From Demequina sp. NBRC 110052 (GTDB lineage Bacteria; Actinomycetota; Actinomycetes; Actinomycetales; Demequinaceae), in assembly GCF_002090075.1 (NCBI RefSeq), contig NZ_BBRI01000002.1, positions 1,302,001-1,366,000 of the forward strand: a stretch of 64,000 bases of DNA. Reading direction: 5' to 3'. Of this stretch, positions 47,850 through 59,079 are shown piece after piece. The notes below the pieces were generated by a model. That model made no database searches. It saw only the letters and a program-made list of their open reading frames with translations, and was not told where the DNA came from. Every line of letters begins with the position of its first letter. The stretch's first letter is position 1. Made by a program: the position numbers and the translations under genes.

Positions 47850-50171
47850 CTAGCGCACAGCCTTCGTGGCCGCGATGAGGTTCTCGAGGCTCGCCGTGGT
47901 CTCCGCGTAGCCGCGGGTCTTGAGGCCGCAGTCAGGGTTGACCCACAGCTGCCTGCCAGGGATCGACTCCTTGGCCAGCGTCAGAAGCTCGGTCATCTCC
48001 TGCGTGGACGGCACGCGCGGCGAGTGGATGTCCCACACGCCAGGGCCGATCTGCCGCTCGTAGCCGTGGCCCTTGATCGCGGGCAGCACCTCCATGCGGG
48101 AGCGTGCGGCCTCGATCGACGTGACGTCGGCGTCGAGGCCGTCGATCGCGTCGATGATCTCGCCGAACTCGGAGTAGCACAGGTGGGTGTGCACCTGGGT
48201 GTCGTCCTTGGCGCCCGCGGTGGCGAGCAGGAACGAGTTCACTGACCACTCGAGGTACGCCGGCTGGTCCTTCTTCTTCAGCGGGAGCAGCTCGCGCAGC
48301 GCGGGCTCGTCGACCTGGATGATGCCGATGCCTGCGGCCTCGAGGTCGGCGACCTCCTGGCGCAGGGCAAGACCCACCTGGTCGGCGGTGACACCCAGCG
48401 GCTGGTCGTCGCGCACGAACGACCACGCGAGGATCGTGACGGGTCCCGTGAGCATGCCCTTGACGGGCTTGTCGGACAGCGACTGCGCGTACTGAGCCCA
48501 GCGCACCGTCATGGGCTCGGGGCGCGCGACGTCTCCCCACAGGATCGAAGGACGCGTGCAGCGCGAGCCGTACGACTGGACCCAGCCGTTGACGGTCACG
48601 TCGAAGCCGTCGAGCAGCTCGGCGAAGTACTGCACCATGTCGTTGCGCTCGGCCTCACCGTGCACGAGCACGTCGAGTCCCAGGTCCTCCTGGAGCTTCA
48701 CGACGGAGGCGATCTCGGCCTTCATCGCCTCCTCGTAGGCGGCGTCGTCGATCTGCCCCTTGGCCCAGGCGGCGCGCGCTTTGCGGATCTCCGGGGTCTG
48801 CGGGAACGAGCCGATCGTGGTGGTGGCGAGCTCCGGCAGGTGGAAGCGGTTGTCCTGCGCCGCGGCGCGCACCGAGTAAGGCGAGCGCTGACGGTCGGCG
48901 GGAGTGACGGCCGCGAGCGCCTCGCGCACGTCGGCGCGGTTCGTGCCCGGGTGGGCGGCACGGGACGCGAGCGCGACGCGAGCCTCCTCGAGGGCCTCTG
49001 CCACGGCGTCGGGCCCATCGCTCAGCGCCGTGGCGAGGGTGACGGCCTCGCCGACCTTCTCGTCCGCGAAGGCGAGCCAGGAGATCAGTTCCTCGCCCAG
49101 GTGCTCCTCGCCCTGGAGGGTGTGGGGCACGTGGAACAGCGAGGTCGACGTGCCGATGGTGACGGCGCCGCCCAGGGCGGCCACGGCCTCAGCCTTGGCG
49201 AGCGCCTTGTCCAGGTCGGTGCGCCAGATGTTGTGGCCGTCGATGACGCCGGCGACGACGGCGAGGCCTGCGAGGTCCACGTCGGCGGGGATCCCGCCGC
49301 GCACCAGATCCAGCGCGAAGCCTTCGATGCCCGATGCGGCGAGCACGGGCAGCGCGTCGTCGAGCGAACCCATCGGCCCGGCGACGAGGATCTGCGGACG
49401 CTCGGCCTGCGCGGCCAGCGTCGAGTAGACCTTCTCGGCGTTGGCGAGCACGGAGCCGCGTGGGGCGTCGATGTCGGCGACCAGCACGGGCTCGTCGATC
49501 TGCACCCACTCGGCGCCGGCGGCCTTGAACGCGGCGAGCAGCTCGCCGTAGACGGCCACGAGGTCGTCGAGGCGCTCGATCGGGTCGAAGCCCGTCGGGG
49601 CGTCGTCGGAGGGCTTGGCGAGATACAGGAACGTGAGCGGGCCGGTGATGACAGGGCGCGTGAGGTAGCCGGCGTCCTTGGCCTCGACGAACTCGTCGAC
49701 CCAGCGGGTCGAGCTCAGCGCGAAGACGGTCTCGGGACCGATCTCGGGCACGAGGTAGTGGTAGTTCGAGTCGAACCACTTGGTCATTTCGAGCGGCGCC
49801 TTGGCGCCCTCGCCGCGCGCGATGGTCGAGTAGCCCGCCAGGTCCACCGAGCCGTCGGCCGCGCGCAGGTCCGCGAAGCGCGTCGGGATGGCACCGAACG
49901 TGACCGCAGCGTCGAGCACATGGTCGTAGAACGAGAAGTTCGACGGCATCGAGCTGTCGTCGGTGCGCAGACCGAGCTCGGCGAGGCGCTCACGGGTGAC
50001 GGCGCGGAGCTGAGCAGCAGCGGCCTCGAGCTCCTCGGCGGTCGTGGCGCCCTTCCAGAAGGACTCGAGGGCCTTCTTGAGCTCACGCATGCGTCCGATG
50101 CGCGGGTATCCGAGGATGGTTCCGCCGGGGAAAGCCGGCGCAGGGGTGGCAACAGGGTTGTTGTCGGTCAT
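47850..50171 (-). CDS. metE: Cobalamin-independent methionine synthase
   Basis: 773 residues. It transfers the methyl group of methyl-THF(Glu)n to homocysteine. N-terminal domain 'GYPRIGRMRELKKALESFWK', C-terminal 'TTIGSFPQTPEIRKARA'. Zinc ligands are visible in 'HTHLCYSEFG' (His, Cys) and 'VNPDCGLKTRG' (Cys). Length is normal. GAGG is 5 nt before the ATG. It follows metF and OsmC on the same strand, so methyl-THF supply and use are together. The leader has a hairpin at 50258. Confidence 0.96.
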   Translation of the reverse strand: MTDNNPVATPAPAFPGGTILGYPRIGRMRELKKALESFWKGATTAEELEAAAAQLRAVTRERLAELGLRTDDSSMPSNFSFYDHVLDAAVTFGAIPTRFADLRAADGSVDLAGYSTIARGEGAKAPLEMTKWFDSNYHYLVPEIGPETVFALSSTRWVDEFVEAKDAGYLTRPVITGPLTFLYLAKPSDDAPTGFDPIERLDDLVAVYGELLAAFKAAGAEWVQIDEPVLVADIDAPRGSVLANAEKVYSTLAAQAERPQILVAGPMGSLDDALPVLAASGIEGFALDLVRGGIPADVDLAGLAVVAGVIDGHNIWRTDLDKALAKAEAVAALGGAVTIGTSTSLFHVPHTLQGEEHLGEELISWLAFADEKVGEAVTLATALSDGPDAVAEALEEARVALASRAAHPGTNRADVREALAAVTPADRQRSPYSVRAAAQDNRFHLPELATTTIGSFPQTPEIRKARAAWAKGQIDDAAYEEAMKAEIASVVKLQEDLGLDVLVHGEAERNDMVQYFAELLDGFDVTVNGWVQSYGSRCTRPSILWGDVARPEPMTVRWAQYAQSLSDKPVKGMLTGPVTILAWSFVRDDQPLGVTADQVGLALRQEVADLEAAGIGIIQVDEPALRELLPLKKKDQPAYLEWSVNSFLLATAGAKDDTQVHTHLCYSEFGEIIDAIDGLDADVTSIEAARSRMEVLPAIKGHGYERQIGPGVWDIHSPRVPSTQEMTELLTLAKESIPGRQLWVNPDCGLKTRGYAETTASLENLIAATKAVR

Positions 50172-50257
50172 GATTCCTCATGGGGGATGTTGCGCGGCGG
50201 GCTCGCCATTGCGCTTGGTCGACGCGCGTCCGTGCGCGCCGAGAGTGCGCTGTGGAG

Positions 50258-50286
50258 TCTAGCCCGGGCTTCCCTTCCTGGCTAGA
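50258..50286 (-). promoter_or_regulatory. Hairpin in the metE leader
   Basis: TCTAGCC (50258-50264) pairs with GGCTAGA (50280-50286), with an inner GGG/CCC pairing, in the 193-bp leader before metE. No cobalamin or SAM riboswitch core is recognisable. It may be regulatory or a terminator of the upstream OsmC gene. Confidence 0.35.
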
Positions 50287-50364
50287 AATCCACCGTCACC
50301 CCTGCTACACGGCTGTTTTACGGGCGTCACGGAAACGTGTGCAACCCCAGCAGCCGCGTCGGGG

Positions 50365-50793
50365 CTACGCCTGCTTCTGCTCCAAGGCGACGGGGACTCC
50401 CGCCTCGACGGTGCGCGAGACGGTGCAGTACTTCTCGTGCGACACCTCGAGCGCCTTCGCGATGCGGGCGCGGGCCTTGTCGCCGTCCTCGCCCTCGGGG
50501 AAGGCGAGATCGAAGGCCACGGCGATGTCTCGGAGGATGTTTCCCTCGTCGTTCTTCACCTGCTCCGCGGTGGCGGTCACCTCGAAGCGCTCGGGCTCCG
50601 CACGACGCGTCGTCATCGCGTCCACATCGATGCTCGAGCACCCCGCGATCGCCGCCAGCAGCAGCTCGACCGGCGAGACCAGGCCCTCGCCGCGGCCGAA
50701 CGTCAGGGTCGCGCCCGACGCGGTGGTCACCTGATACACGCCCTCGCTCTCGCGGTGGAGCGTGACGGACTTGGCGAAGATCTCTTCGGGCAT
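50365..50793 (-). CDS. OsmC family protein
   Basis: 142 residues. 'LVSPVELLLAAIAGCSSIDV' and 'SHEKYCTVSRTV' hold the two conserved cysteines of the OsmC/Ohr fold that reduces organic hydroperoxides with thiols. It is between metF (46-bp gap) and metE on the same strand; a redox role close to methionine synthesis is possible. Start ATG is consistent with the family. Confidence 0.92.
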   Translation of the reverse strand: MPEEIFAKSVTLHRESEGVYQVTTASGATLTFGRGEGLVSPVELLLAAIAGCSSIDVDAMTTRRAEPERFEVTATAEQVKNDEGNILRDIAVAFDLAFPEGEDGDKARARIAKALEVSHEKYCTVSRTVEAGVPVALEQKQA

Positions 50794-50838
50794 GGCATCC
50801 TCTCGTGCGGACAGGCTCTCGCGGGGCAGGCCACGAGG

Positions 50839-51726
50839 CTAACGCGTCGTCAGACCCAGCGATTCCACGAGCTCCAGGGCGGCCTGGTGCTGGTTGAACG
50901 TGATGACGTGGATCCCTGGTGCACCCGCGTCGAGCAGCTCGCGCGACAGGCGCGACGCGTGCGCAACCCCCGCAGCCCTCGCCGCGTCGTCGCTCTCGGC
51001 GCGCTCGAGAGCAGCGACAAGCTCGACCGGCGTCGGCACGCCCGTGAGCTCGGCAGCGCGAATCGCGCGACGCGACGTGACGATGGGCATGACCTCAGGG
51101 ATGATCGGCATGTCGATGCCCTGGTCGCGCGCGTCCTCCACCATGGCCGTGTACTGCGAGGTCTCGTAGAACACCTGGGTGATCGCGAACGTCGCGCCGG
51201 CGTCCTGCTTGCGCTTCAGCACGTCGGTGCTCTGTTGGCGCCACCGCGGCATCGCGTGCTGGGCCGGGAAAGCGGCGACTCCCACCGTGAGATCGTCGAC
51301 TCCGTGCGCGTGGGCGACCTCGCGCAGCAGGGTCACGAGCTCGTTCGCGTAGGTGAGCCCGTCCGGATGCGGCTGCCAGTGCGCTTGGCCGCGCGGGGGA
51401 TCGCCGCGCAGCGCGAGGAAGTCTCGGACGCCCTCGCTCAGGTACTCCTCGATGATCTCGGTCAGTTCCGCGCGCGACTGGTCCACGCACGTGAGGTGCG
51501 CCAGCGGTGGAATCGTGTGCTGCTCGGCGAGCAGCTGAACCACGCCGCGCGACGTGGAGCGCGTCGTGCCCGAGGCGCCGTACGTGATGGAGATGAAGTC
51601 AGGAGCGGTCTCGGCGAGCACCTGCATCGTGCGCGCGAGCGCGTCCTCCGCTGCGGGCGTGCGGGGAGGGAAGAGCTCGTAGCTGAGCGTGGGAGAGCCC
51701 CGGCGCAGCAGGTCGTCGATCGTCAT
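50839..51726 (-). CDS. metF: Methylenetetrahydrofolate reductase
   Basis: 295 residues from the ATG at 51726. 'SYELFPPRTPAAEDAL' and 'FISITYGASGTTR' are the MTHFR start and FAD region, 'HLTCVDQSRAEL' and 'DFLALRGDPP' the substrate side, 'FAITQVFY' and 'PIIPEVMPI' the C-terminal half. It makes 5-methyl-THF for metE. An upstream extension is open but antisense to tag. TAGGGT is 10 nt before the ATG, so a short leader is likely. Divergent from tag. Confidence 0.95.
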   Translation of the reverse strand: MTIDDLLRRGSPTLSYELFPPRTPAAEDALARTMQVLAETAPDFISITYGASGTTRSTSRGVVQLLAEQHTIPPLAHLTCVDQSRAELTEIIEEYLSEGVRDFLALRGDPPRGQAHWQPHPDGLTYANELVTLLREVAHAHGVDDLTVGVAAFPAQHAMPRWRQQSTDVLKRKQDAGATFAITQVFYETSQYTAMVEDARDQGIDMPIIPEVMPIVTSRRAIRAAELTGVPTPVELVAALERAESDDAARAAGVAHASRLSRELLDAGAPGIHVITFNQHQAALELVESLGLTTR

Positions 51727-51886
51727 AGCGCGGCCCACCCTACGCGCGGCGAGGCCCTGGCGGAATGTGCACGTGTCGATCAGGGGTGGCATTCGCCTCG
51801 TCCCCAGCCCTTGGCGAGCGGCGCGGAGTCCACACGCCCGACGCGGAGGCCCGGTGGGTGTCACCGGCACGGGCCACACTGGGGTC

Positions 51887-52468
51887 ATGACGGACTCCAT
51901 CTCGGCCGAGACGCCTTCCACATCGCTGCGTTGCTTCGGCGGCGACGATCCCCTGTATGCCGCGTATCACGACGAAGAGTGGGGACTGCCAGTGCACGGC
52001 GATGCCGCGCTGTTCGAGCGGATCGTGCTCGAGGGCATGCAGTCGGGACTGTCGTGGCTGACGATCCTTCGCAAGCGCGAGGCGTTCCGCGAGGCCTTCG
52101 CAGGCTTCGACCCGCACACCGTCGCCGCGTTCGACGACGACGATTTCACACGACTGATGGCGGATGCCGGGATCGTGCGCAATCGGCTGAAGGTCCAGGC
52201 CGCCATCACCAACGCCCGCGCAGTCGTGGCCCTGCAGGAATCCGGCTCGAGTCTCGATGAGCTCTTCTGGTCGTTCGCCCCGGCGCCGCGCGCGGCGCCG
52301 CCCGCAGACTGGTCCGAGGTGCCCGCGTCGACGCCCGAGTCCGTCGCGCTCGCGAAGGCGCTCAAGAAGGCGGGGTTCGTGTTCGTGGGCCCGACCACCA
52401 TGTACGCCGCCATGCAGGCGTGCGGCCTGGTAGACGACCACATCGCGGGTTGTGTCGCGCGACGCTAG
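51887..52468 (+). CDS. tag: DNA-3-methyladenine glycosylase I
   Basis: 193 residues. 'LRCFGGDDPLYAAYHDEEWG' holds the first Cys and His zinc ligands; 'CGLVDDHIAGC' supplies the second pair. 'ERIVLEGMQSGLSWLTILRK' is the catalytic Glu region. It removes 3-methyladenine from alkylated DNA. CACACT (51875-51880) lies 6 nt before the ATG. It is convergent with the NUDIX gene. Confidence 0.94.
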   Translation: MTDSISAETPSTSLRCFGGDDPLYAAYHDEEWGLPVHGDAALFERIVLEGMQSGLSWLTILRKREAFREAFAGFDPHTVAAFDDDDFTRLMADAGIVRNRLKVQAAITNARAVVALQESGSSLDELFWSFAPAPRAAPPADWSEVPASTPESVALAKALKKAGFVFVGPTTMYAAMQACGLVDDHIAGCVARR

Positions 52469-52475
52469 AGGCCCA

Positions 52476-52988
52476 TCAGCACCAGCCGCGGCGGTTGCGC
52501 TCCACAGCGTCGCGCAGGAGCGCCTCGACGATGCGCTCGTCCGCAGGCAGCCACGGAACATCGCGCCACGCGCCGGGCTCGAGCCATCGGAGAAGGTCGT
52601 GATCCTCGAGCGGCTGGGGCTGAGGCTCGCCGCCGTCTGCTGACGGCTTCAAGGTCGCCCACCACACGCGCATGACCAGGCGCGGACCGGCGGCGTCCGG
52701 GGCGCGCAGCTCCCACACCGGTCCCGTCGAGCCGATGCCGGGCAGCTCCGCGGGCGCATCCGGTCCGACGATCTCGTCGCCCAGCTCCACCTCGACGCCC
52801 AGCTCCTCGGCGAGCTCGCGATGCAGCGCCTCCTCGGGGCTCTCGCCCTCGTCGACCTTGCCGCCCGGGAACTCCCACAGACCGGCGAACACGGGGGGCG
52901 CATTGCGCCTCGCCGCGAACAGCAGTTGGGGAGAATCCAGATCGTCGGTGATCGCCGCGGCGACCACGAGGCGCGGCTCGCCGTTCAC
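52476..52988 (-). CDS. NUDIX hydrolase (MutT-like)
   Basis: 170 residues. The Nudix box is intact: 'GGKVDEGESPEEALHRELAE' then 'ELGVEVE'. 'RRNAPPVFAGLWEFPGGKV' is the MutT/8-oxo-dGTP-pyrophosphatase context. A GTG at 53033 overlapping the gcvH stop is a possible longer start (15 more residues, coupled); 52988 is chosen because GGACAGG precedes it. It likely cleans oxidised nucleotides. It is the last gene of the gcv operon. Confidence 0.87.
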   Translation of the reverse strand: MNGEPRLVVAAAITDDLDSPQLLFAARRNAPPVFAGLWEFPGGKVDEGESPEEALHRELAEELGVEVELGDEIVGPDAPAELPGIGSTGPVWELRAPDAAGPRLVMRVWWATLKPSADGGEPQPQPLEDHDLLRWLEPGAWRDVPWLPADERIVEALLRDAVERNRRGWC

Positions 52989-53029
52989 GGGAACCTGTCC
53001 GTGACCGCCGGGGGACTCGGCGCGGGAGG

Positions 53030-53413
53030 TCACTCGGTGATCGCCGCGTAGGCCTCGGAGTCGAGCAGATCGGACGCCTCGGCGGTGAGGCGCGCCTTGA
53101 AGATCCACCCCTCGCCGTACGCGTCCGCGCCGATCGTCTCCGGCGCGCCCTCGAGTGCAGCGTTGACCTCGACGACCTCGCCGGTGACGGGCGAGTACAG
53201 CTCGCTCACCGCCTTGGTCGACTCGAGCTCGCCGCACACCGAACCGGCCTGCACTGCGTCGCCCACGGAGGGAAGCTCGACGTAGACGATGTCGCCCAGC
53301 GCATCGGCCGCGTGCTCCGTGATGCCGACGGTGACGACCGCGCCCTCCGCGAGGTCGCCTGCCACCCACTCGTGCTCCGCGGAGTAGCGGAGCTCGTCGG
53401 GAACGTTCGCCAT
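53030..53413 (-). CDS. gcvH: Glycine cleavage system H protein
   Basis: 127 residues. The lipoyl-lysine motif 'GELESTKAVSELYSPV' sits near residue 64, and 'SAEHEWVAGDLAEGAVVTVG' is the normal start. It carries the aminomethyl group between P, T and L proteins. GGAAGGGA lies upstream of the ATG. It follows gcvT by 31 nt. No lpd (L protein) gene is in the window. Confidence 0.95.
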   Translation of the reverse strand: MANVPDELRYSAEHEWVAGDLAEGAVVTVGITEHAADALGDIVYVELPSVGDAVQAGSVCGELESTKAVSELYSPVTGEVVEVNAALEGAPETIGADAYGEGWIFKARLTAEASDLLDSEAYAAITE

Positions 53414-53444
53414 GGGTTGTCCCTTCCTCGGTGAGACCGCGGCC

Positions 53445-54599
53445 CTACGCAGTCCTCGTGTAGAACGGTAGCGCGACCACCGTCATCGGCTCGGTACGGC
53501 CACGCACATCGATGCCGAGCCGCGTGCCGGGCTCGGACAGCGAGCGCGGCACGTAGGCCATCGCAATGGGCCTGCCCAGCGTCGGCGACGGCGCTCCGGA
53601 GGTCACGACCCCCACCTCGGCCCCGCCGGGGCTGAGCACCGCATAGCCCGCGCGCGCCGCACGGCGACCCTCGCCGACCAGGCCGACGAGGCGTCGGGCA
53701 TGCGAAGCGCCGTCCTCCTCCGAGGCCTTCCAGGCGTCGCGCGCCGCCTCGAGCGCGGCGCGCCCCACGAAGTCACCGCGCGGGTTCTTCTCGGTGCCGA
53801 ACGCGACCACGCGCCCCAGGCCCGCGTCGAACGGGGTGGTCTCGCGCGTGAGCTCGTTGCCGTACAGCGGCATCCCCGCCTCGAGGCGCAGCGAGTCGCG
53901 CGAGGAAAGCCCACACGGGATGAGGCCGTGCGGCTCGCCGATCGCGAGCGCGAGCCTCCATACCGCGGCCGCCTCGTCCGCGCCTACGAAAAGCTCGAAC
54001 CCGTCCTCGCCCGTGTACCCCGTGCGCGCGACGAACGCATGGACATCGCCCTCGAGCAGCACGTGGGCGGCGGTGTAGTAGCGCATGGCCTCGATGTCGT
54101 CGGCGCCGCGCGCGGTCATCTCCATGACGATCCCTTGCGCGCGCGGGCCCTGCACCGCGATGAGGGCGATCTCGGCAGAGTCGTCCTCGACGTCGGTGTC
54201 GAAGCCTTCCGCACGGTCGAACAGCTCGTCGAGCACCACGTCCTTGTTTGCCGCGTTGGCGACGATCACGTAGTGGTCCCAGTCGCGCCTGTACACGATC
54301 AGGTCGTCGATGACGCCACCGTCGGCGGCGCACATCATCGTGTACTTCGCGCCACCGAGCGCAACGGCGCTCATGCGACCGACGAGCGCGTCGTCGAGGA
54401 ACGCCTCGGCGTCGGTGCCGCGCACCGCGATCTCGCCCATGTGGCTGAGGTCGAACAGTCCAGCGGCGGTGCGCACCGCAGTGTGCTCGGCGATGTCGCC
54501 GGTGTAGCGGACGGGCATCTCCCAGCCCGCGAAGTCGACGATCGTCGCGCCCAGGGCGACGTGCTCGTCGTGGAGGGGGGTGCGCAGTGGAGAGGTCAC
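53445..54599 (-). CDS. gcvT: Glycine cleavage system T protein (aminomethyltransferase)
   Basis: 384 residues from a GTG. '[20 protein letters not shown]' and '[20 protein letters not shown]' are the T-protein start, '[13 protein letters not shown]' and '[12 protein letters not shown]' the folate-side motifs, and '[15 protein letters not shown]' near the tetrahydrofolate pocket. It moves the methylene unit to THF. TACGCT lies 6 nt before the GTG, a leaderless internal promoter in the operon. Confidence 0.95.
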   Translation of the reverse strand: MTSPLRTPLHDEHVALGATIVDFAGWEMPVRYTGDIAEHTAVRTAAGLFDLSHMGEIAVRGTDAEAFLDDALVGRMSAVALGGAKYTMMCAADGGVIDDLIVYRRDWDHYVIVANAANKDVVLDELFDRAEGFDTDVEDDSAEIALIAVQGPRAQGIVMEMTARGADDIEAMRYYTAAHVLLEGDVHAFVARTGYTGEDGFELFVGADEAAAVWRLALAIGEPHGLIPCGLSSRDSLRLEAGMPLYGNELTRETTPFDAGLGRVVAFGTEKNPRGDFVGRAALEAARDAWKASEEDGASHARRLVGLVGEGRRAARAGYAVLSPGGAEVGVVTSGAPSPTLGRPIAMAYVPRSLSEPGTRLGIDVRGRTEPMTVVALPFYTRTA

Positions 54600-54619
54600 G
54601 CGTTCAGCGTAGTCGCGGC

Positions 54620-54964
54620 TCAGGAGAGTCCGTCGAGGAGCTGAGTGAGCGCGTCCCGGACGGGCTCCTCGAGCTGAATGACAATGCCGAGAATGAGCAG
54701 AAGGTAGTGGCACACGAGCGCCACAGTGGCGACGTCGTCCTCCTCGGCGCCGGCCCTGCGCGCGGCAGCGCGGGCGAGGTGCCCCAGCACGATGCCGACA
54801 ACGATGCACACCGCTGCAGCAGCGGTGACGACGTAGGCGGGCACGGCGTCGACGAGATGACCGGCGCGCGAGCCGGGCACGAGCAGGATCGCCATGGTGA
54901 CGACGACGAGCGTCGCCGACGTGACCGAGAGCTTGCCGCTCACGTTCGCCTGGGCCTGGTCCAC
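54620..54964 (-). CDS. Small membrane protein inserted in the gcv operon
   Basis: 114 residues from a GTG with GGAGGT 7 nt upstream. Three to four hydrophobic helices ('LVVVTMAILLVPG', 'AYVVTAAAAVCIVVGIVLGH', 'TVALVCHYLLLILGIVIQL') make up most of it. I recognise no family. It lies between gcvP and gcvT, 34 nt after gcvP and 20 nt before the gcvT GTG, so it is co-transcribed. A glycine-related transport or assembly role is only speculation. Confidence 0.75.
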   Translation of the reverse strand: MDQAQANVSGKLSVTSATLVVVTMAILLVPGSRAGHLVDAVPAYVVTAAAAVCIVVGIVLGHLARAAARRAGAEEDDVATVALVCHYLLLILGIVIQLEEPVRDALTQLLDGLS

Positions 54965-54998
54965 GCGTTGCACCTCCGCGACGCCGACGGCGTCGTGT

Positions 54999-57845
<2,847 letters not shown>

Positions 57846-57980
57846 CCGCCCATTGTGTCGCAAAGCCCCTGCCAGCGACAGGGCGCACGCCGCACGGACG
57901 GAAGGCGCGCGTCGGGCATGTACCCGCCCGCTCGCGCGCTTGCGCAAGGTCGCGCGTCGTGGTGACTACGCTGAGGTGCC

Positions 57981-58964
57981 ATGAAGCTCGTCATCCAGGT
58001 GCCGTGCCTGAACGAGGAGGCGACCCTCCCGACGGTGCTGGGCTCGATCCCTGCCGAGGTGCCCGGCATCGACGAGATCGAGGTGGTCGTCATCGACGAC
58101 GGCTCGACGGACAGGACCGCCGAGATCGCGCGTGAGTACGGCGCGACCGTGCTGCGCCACACCGGACGCATGGGCCTCGCACGCTCGTTCCGCGACGGCG
58201 TGGAGTACGCGCTGTCGCACGGTGCCGACGTGGTCGTCAACACCGACGGAGACAACCAGTACCCGCAGGCGCGCATCGCCGACCTCGTCGCGCCGATCGT
58301 CGCCGGCAAAGCCGAGATCGTCATCGGAGACAGGCAGACGCGTCAGATCGCGCACTTCTCGCCGTTCAAGAAGGTCATGCAGCGCTTCGGATCCTGGGTC
58401 GTGAACAAGGCCGCCGGAACCGAGCTGCCCGACGCAGCGTCTGGCTTTCGCGCCTACTCCCGCTACGCGCTCTACCGGCTGAACATCGTCACCAAGTTCA
58501 GCTACACGATGGAGACGATCATCCAGGCGGGCAACAAGAGCCTCGCGATCACCGCAGTGCCGATCACCACGAACCCCAAGACGCGCGAATCGCGCCTGTT
58601 CTCCAACATGTGGGTCCACATGGCGCAGTCGGCCAAGGCGATCATGCGGTCGTACCTCATGTATCGCCCGTGGACGGTGTTCGCACTGCTCGCCGTCGCG
58701 TTCGGCGTCGCCGGCCTGACGCCGTTCGTGCGCTACGCGATCCTGCTCGTCGCGGGCGACCAGGGCGACCACTTCCAGTCGCTCATGCTCGGCACGCTGC
58801 TGCTGGTCGGATCGCTTCTCTCTCTCGCGCTCGGCGTGCTGTCCGACCTGCAGCGGACGAACCGCGTGCTACAGGAGGACCAGCTGGAGCGAGCGAAGGA
58901 GCAGTCATACGGGCCCGCCCGCCCCGCCGCCGAGCTTGCCCGCGACGGGTCCGACGCGGCCTGA
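57981..58964 (+). CDS. Glycosyltransferase family 2 with C-terminal membrane anchor
   Basis: 327 residues. 'IQVPCLNEEATLPTVLGSIP', 'VVVIDDGSTDRT' and 'VVVNTDGDNQYP' (the DxD metal site) make an intact GT-A domain of about 230 residues. Two helices follow ('VFALLAVAFGVAGLTPFVRY', 'LMLGTLLLVGSLLSLALGV'). This matches polyprenyl-phosphate sugar transferases such as dolichyl-phosphate mannosyltransferases. TACGCT and GAGGTG precede the ATG. Divergent from gcvP. Confidence 0.9.
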   Translation: MKLVIQVPCLNEEATLPTVLGSIPAEVPGIDEIEVVVIDDGSTDRTAEIAREYGATVLRHTGRMGLARSFRDGVEYALSHGADVVVNTDGDNQYPQARIADLVAPIVAGKAEIVIGDRQTRQIAHFSPFKKVMQRFGSWVVNKAAGTELPDAASGFRAYSRYALYRLNIVTKFSYTMETIIQAGNKSLAITAVPITTNPKTRESRLFSNMWVHMAQSAKAIMRSYLMYRPWTVFALLAVAFGVAGLTPFVRYAILLVAGDQGDHFQSLMLGTLLLVGSLLSLALGVLSDLQRTNRVLQEDQLERAKEQSYGPARPAAELARDGSDAA

Positions 58965-59079
58965 CGCCGAGCGTCACGCCAGCCCGATCCGAGCGTCGGG
59001 CATGTGCACCGGGTTTCGCGCGCGTGAACATCTCGCTCGCATGCTGACAGGGCCGCCCCCGGACCCGTACCGTGAGCGG

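Noticed and set aside
48660-50285. Long plus-strand frame opposite metE
   Set aside because: metE is complete with zinc ligands on the minus strand; the opposite frame has no domain.
50172-50364. Cobalamin riboswitch before metE
   Set aside because: No B12-box or surrounding conserved sequence can be seen on the minus strand.
57846-57980. Glycine riboswitch before gcvP
   Set aside because: The 135-bp gap shows no glycine-riboswitch core, and the -10-like CACAAT is 6 nt from the start codon, so there is no leader.
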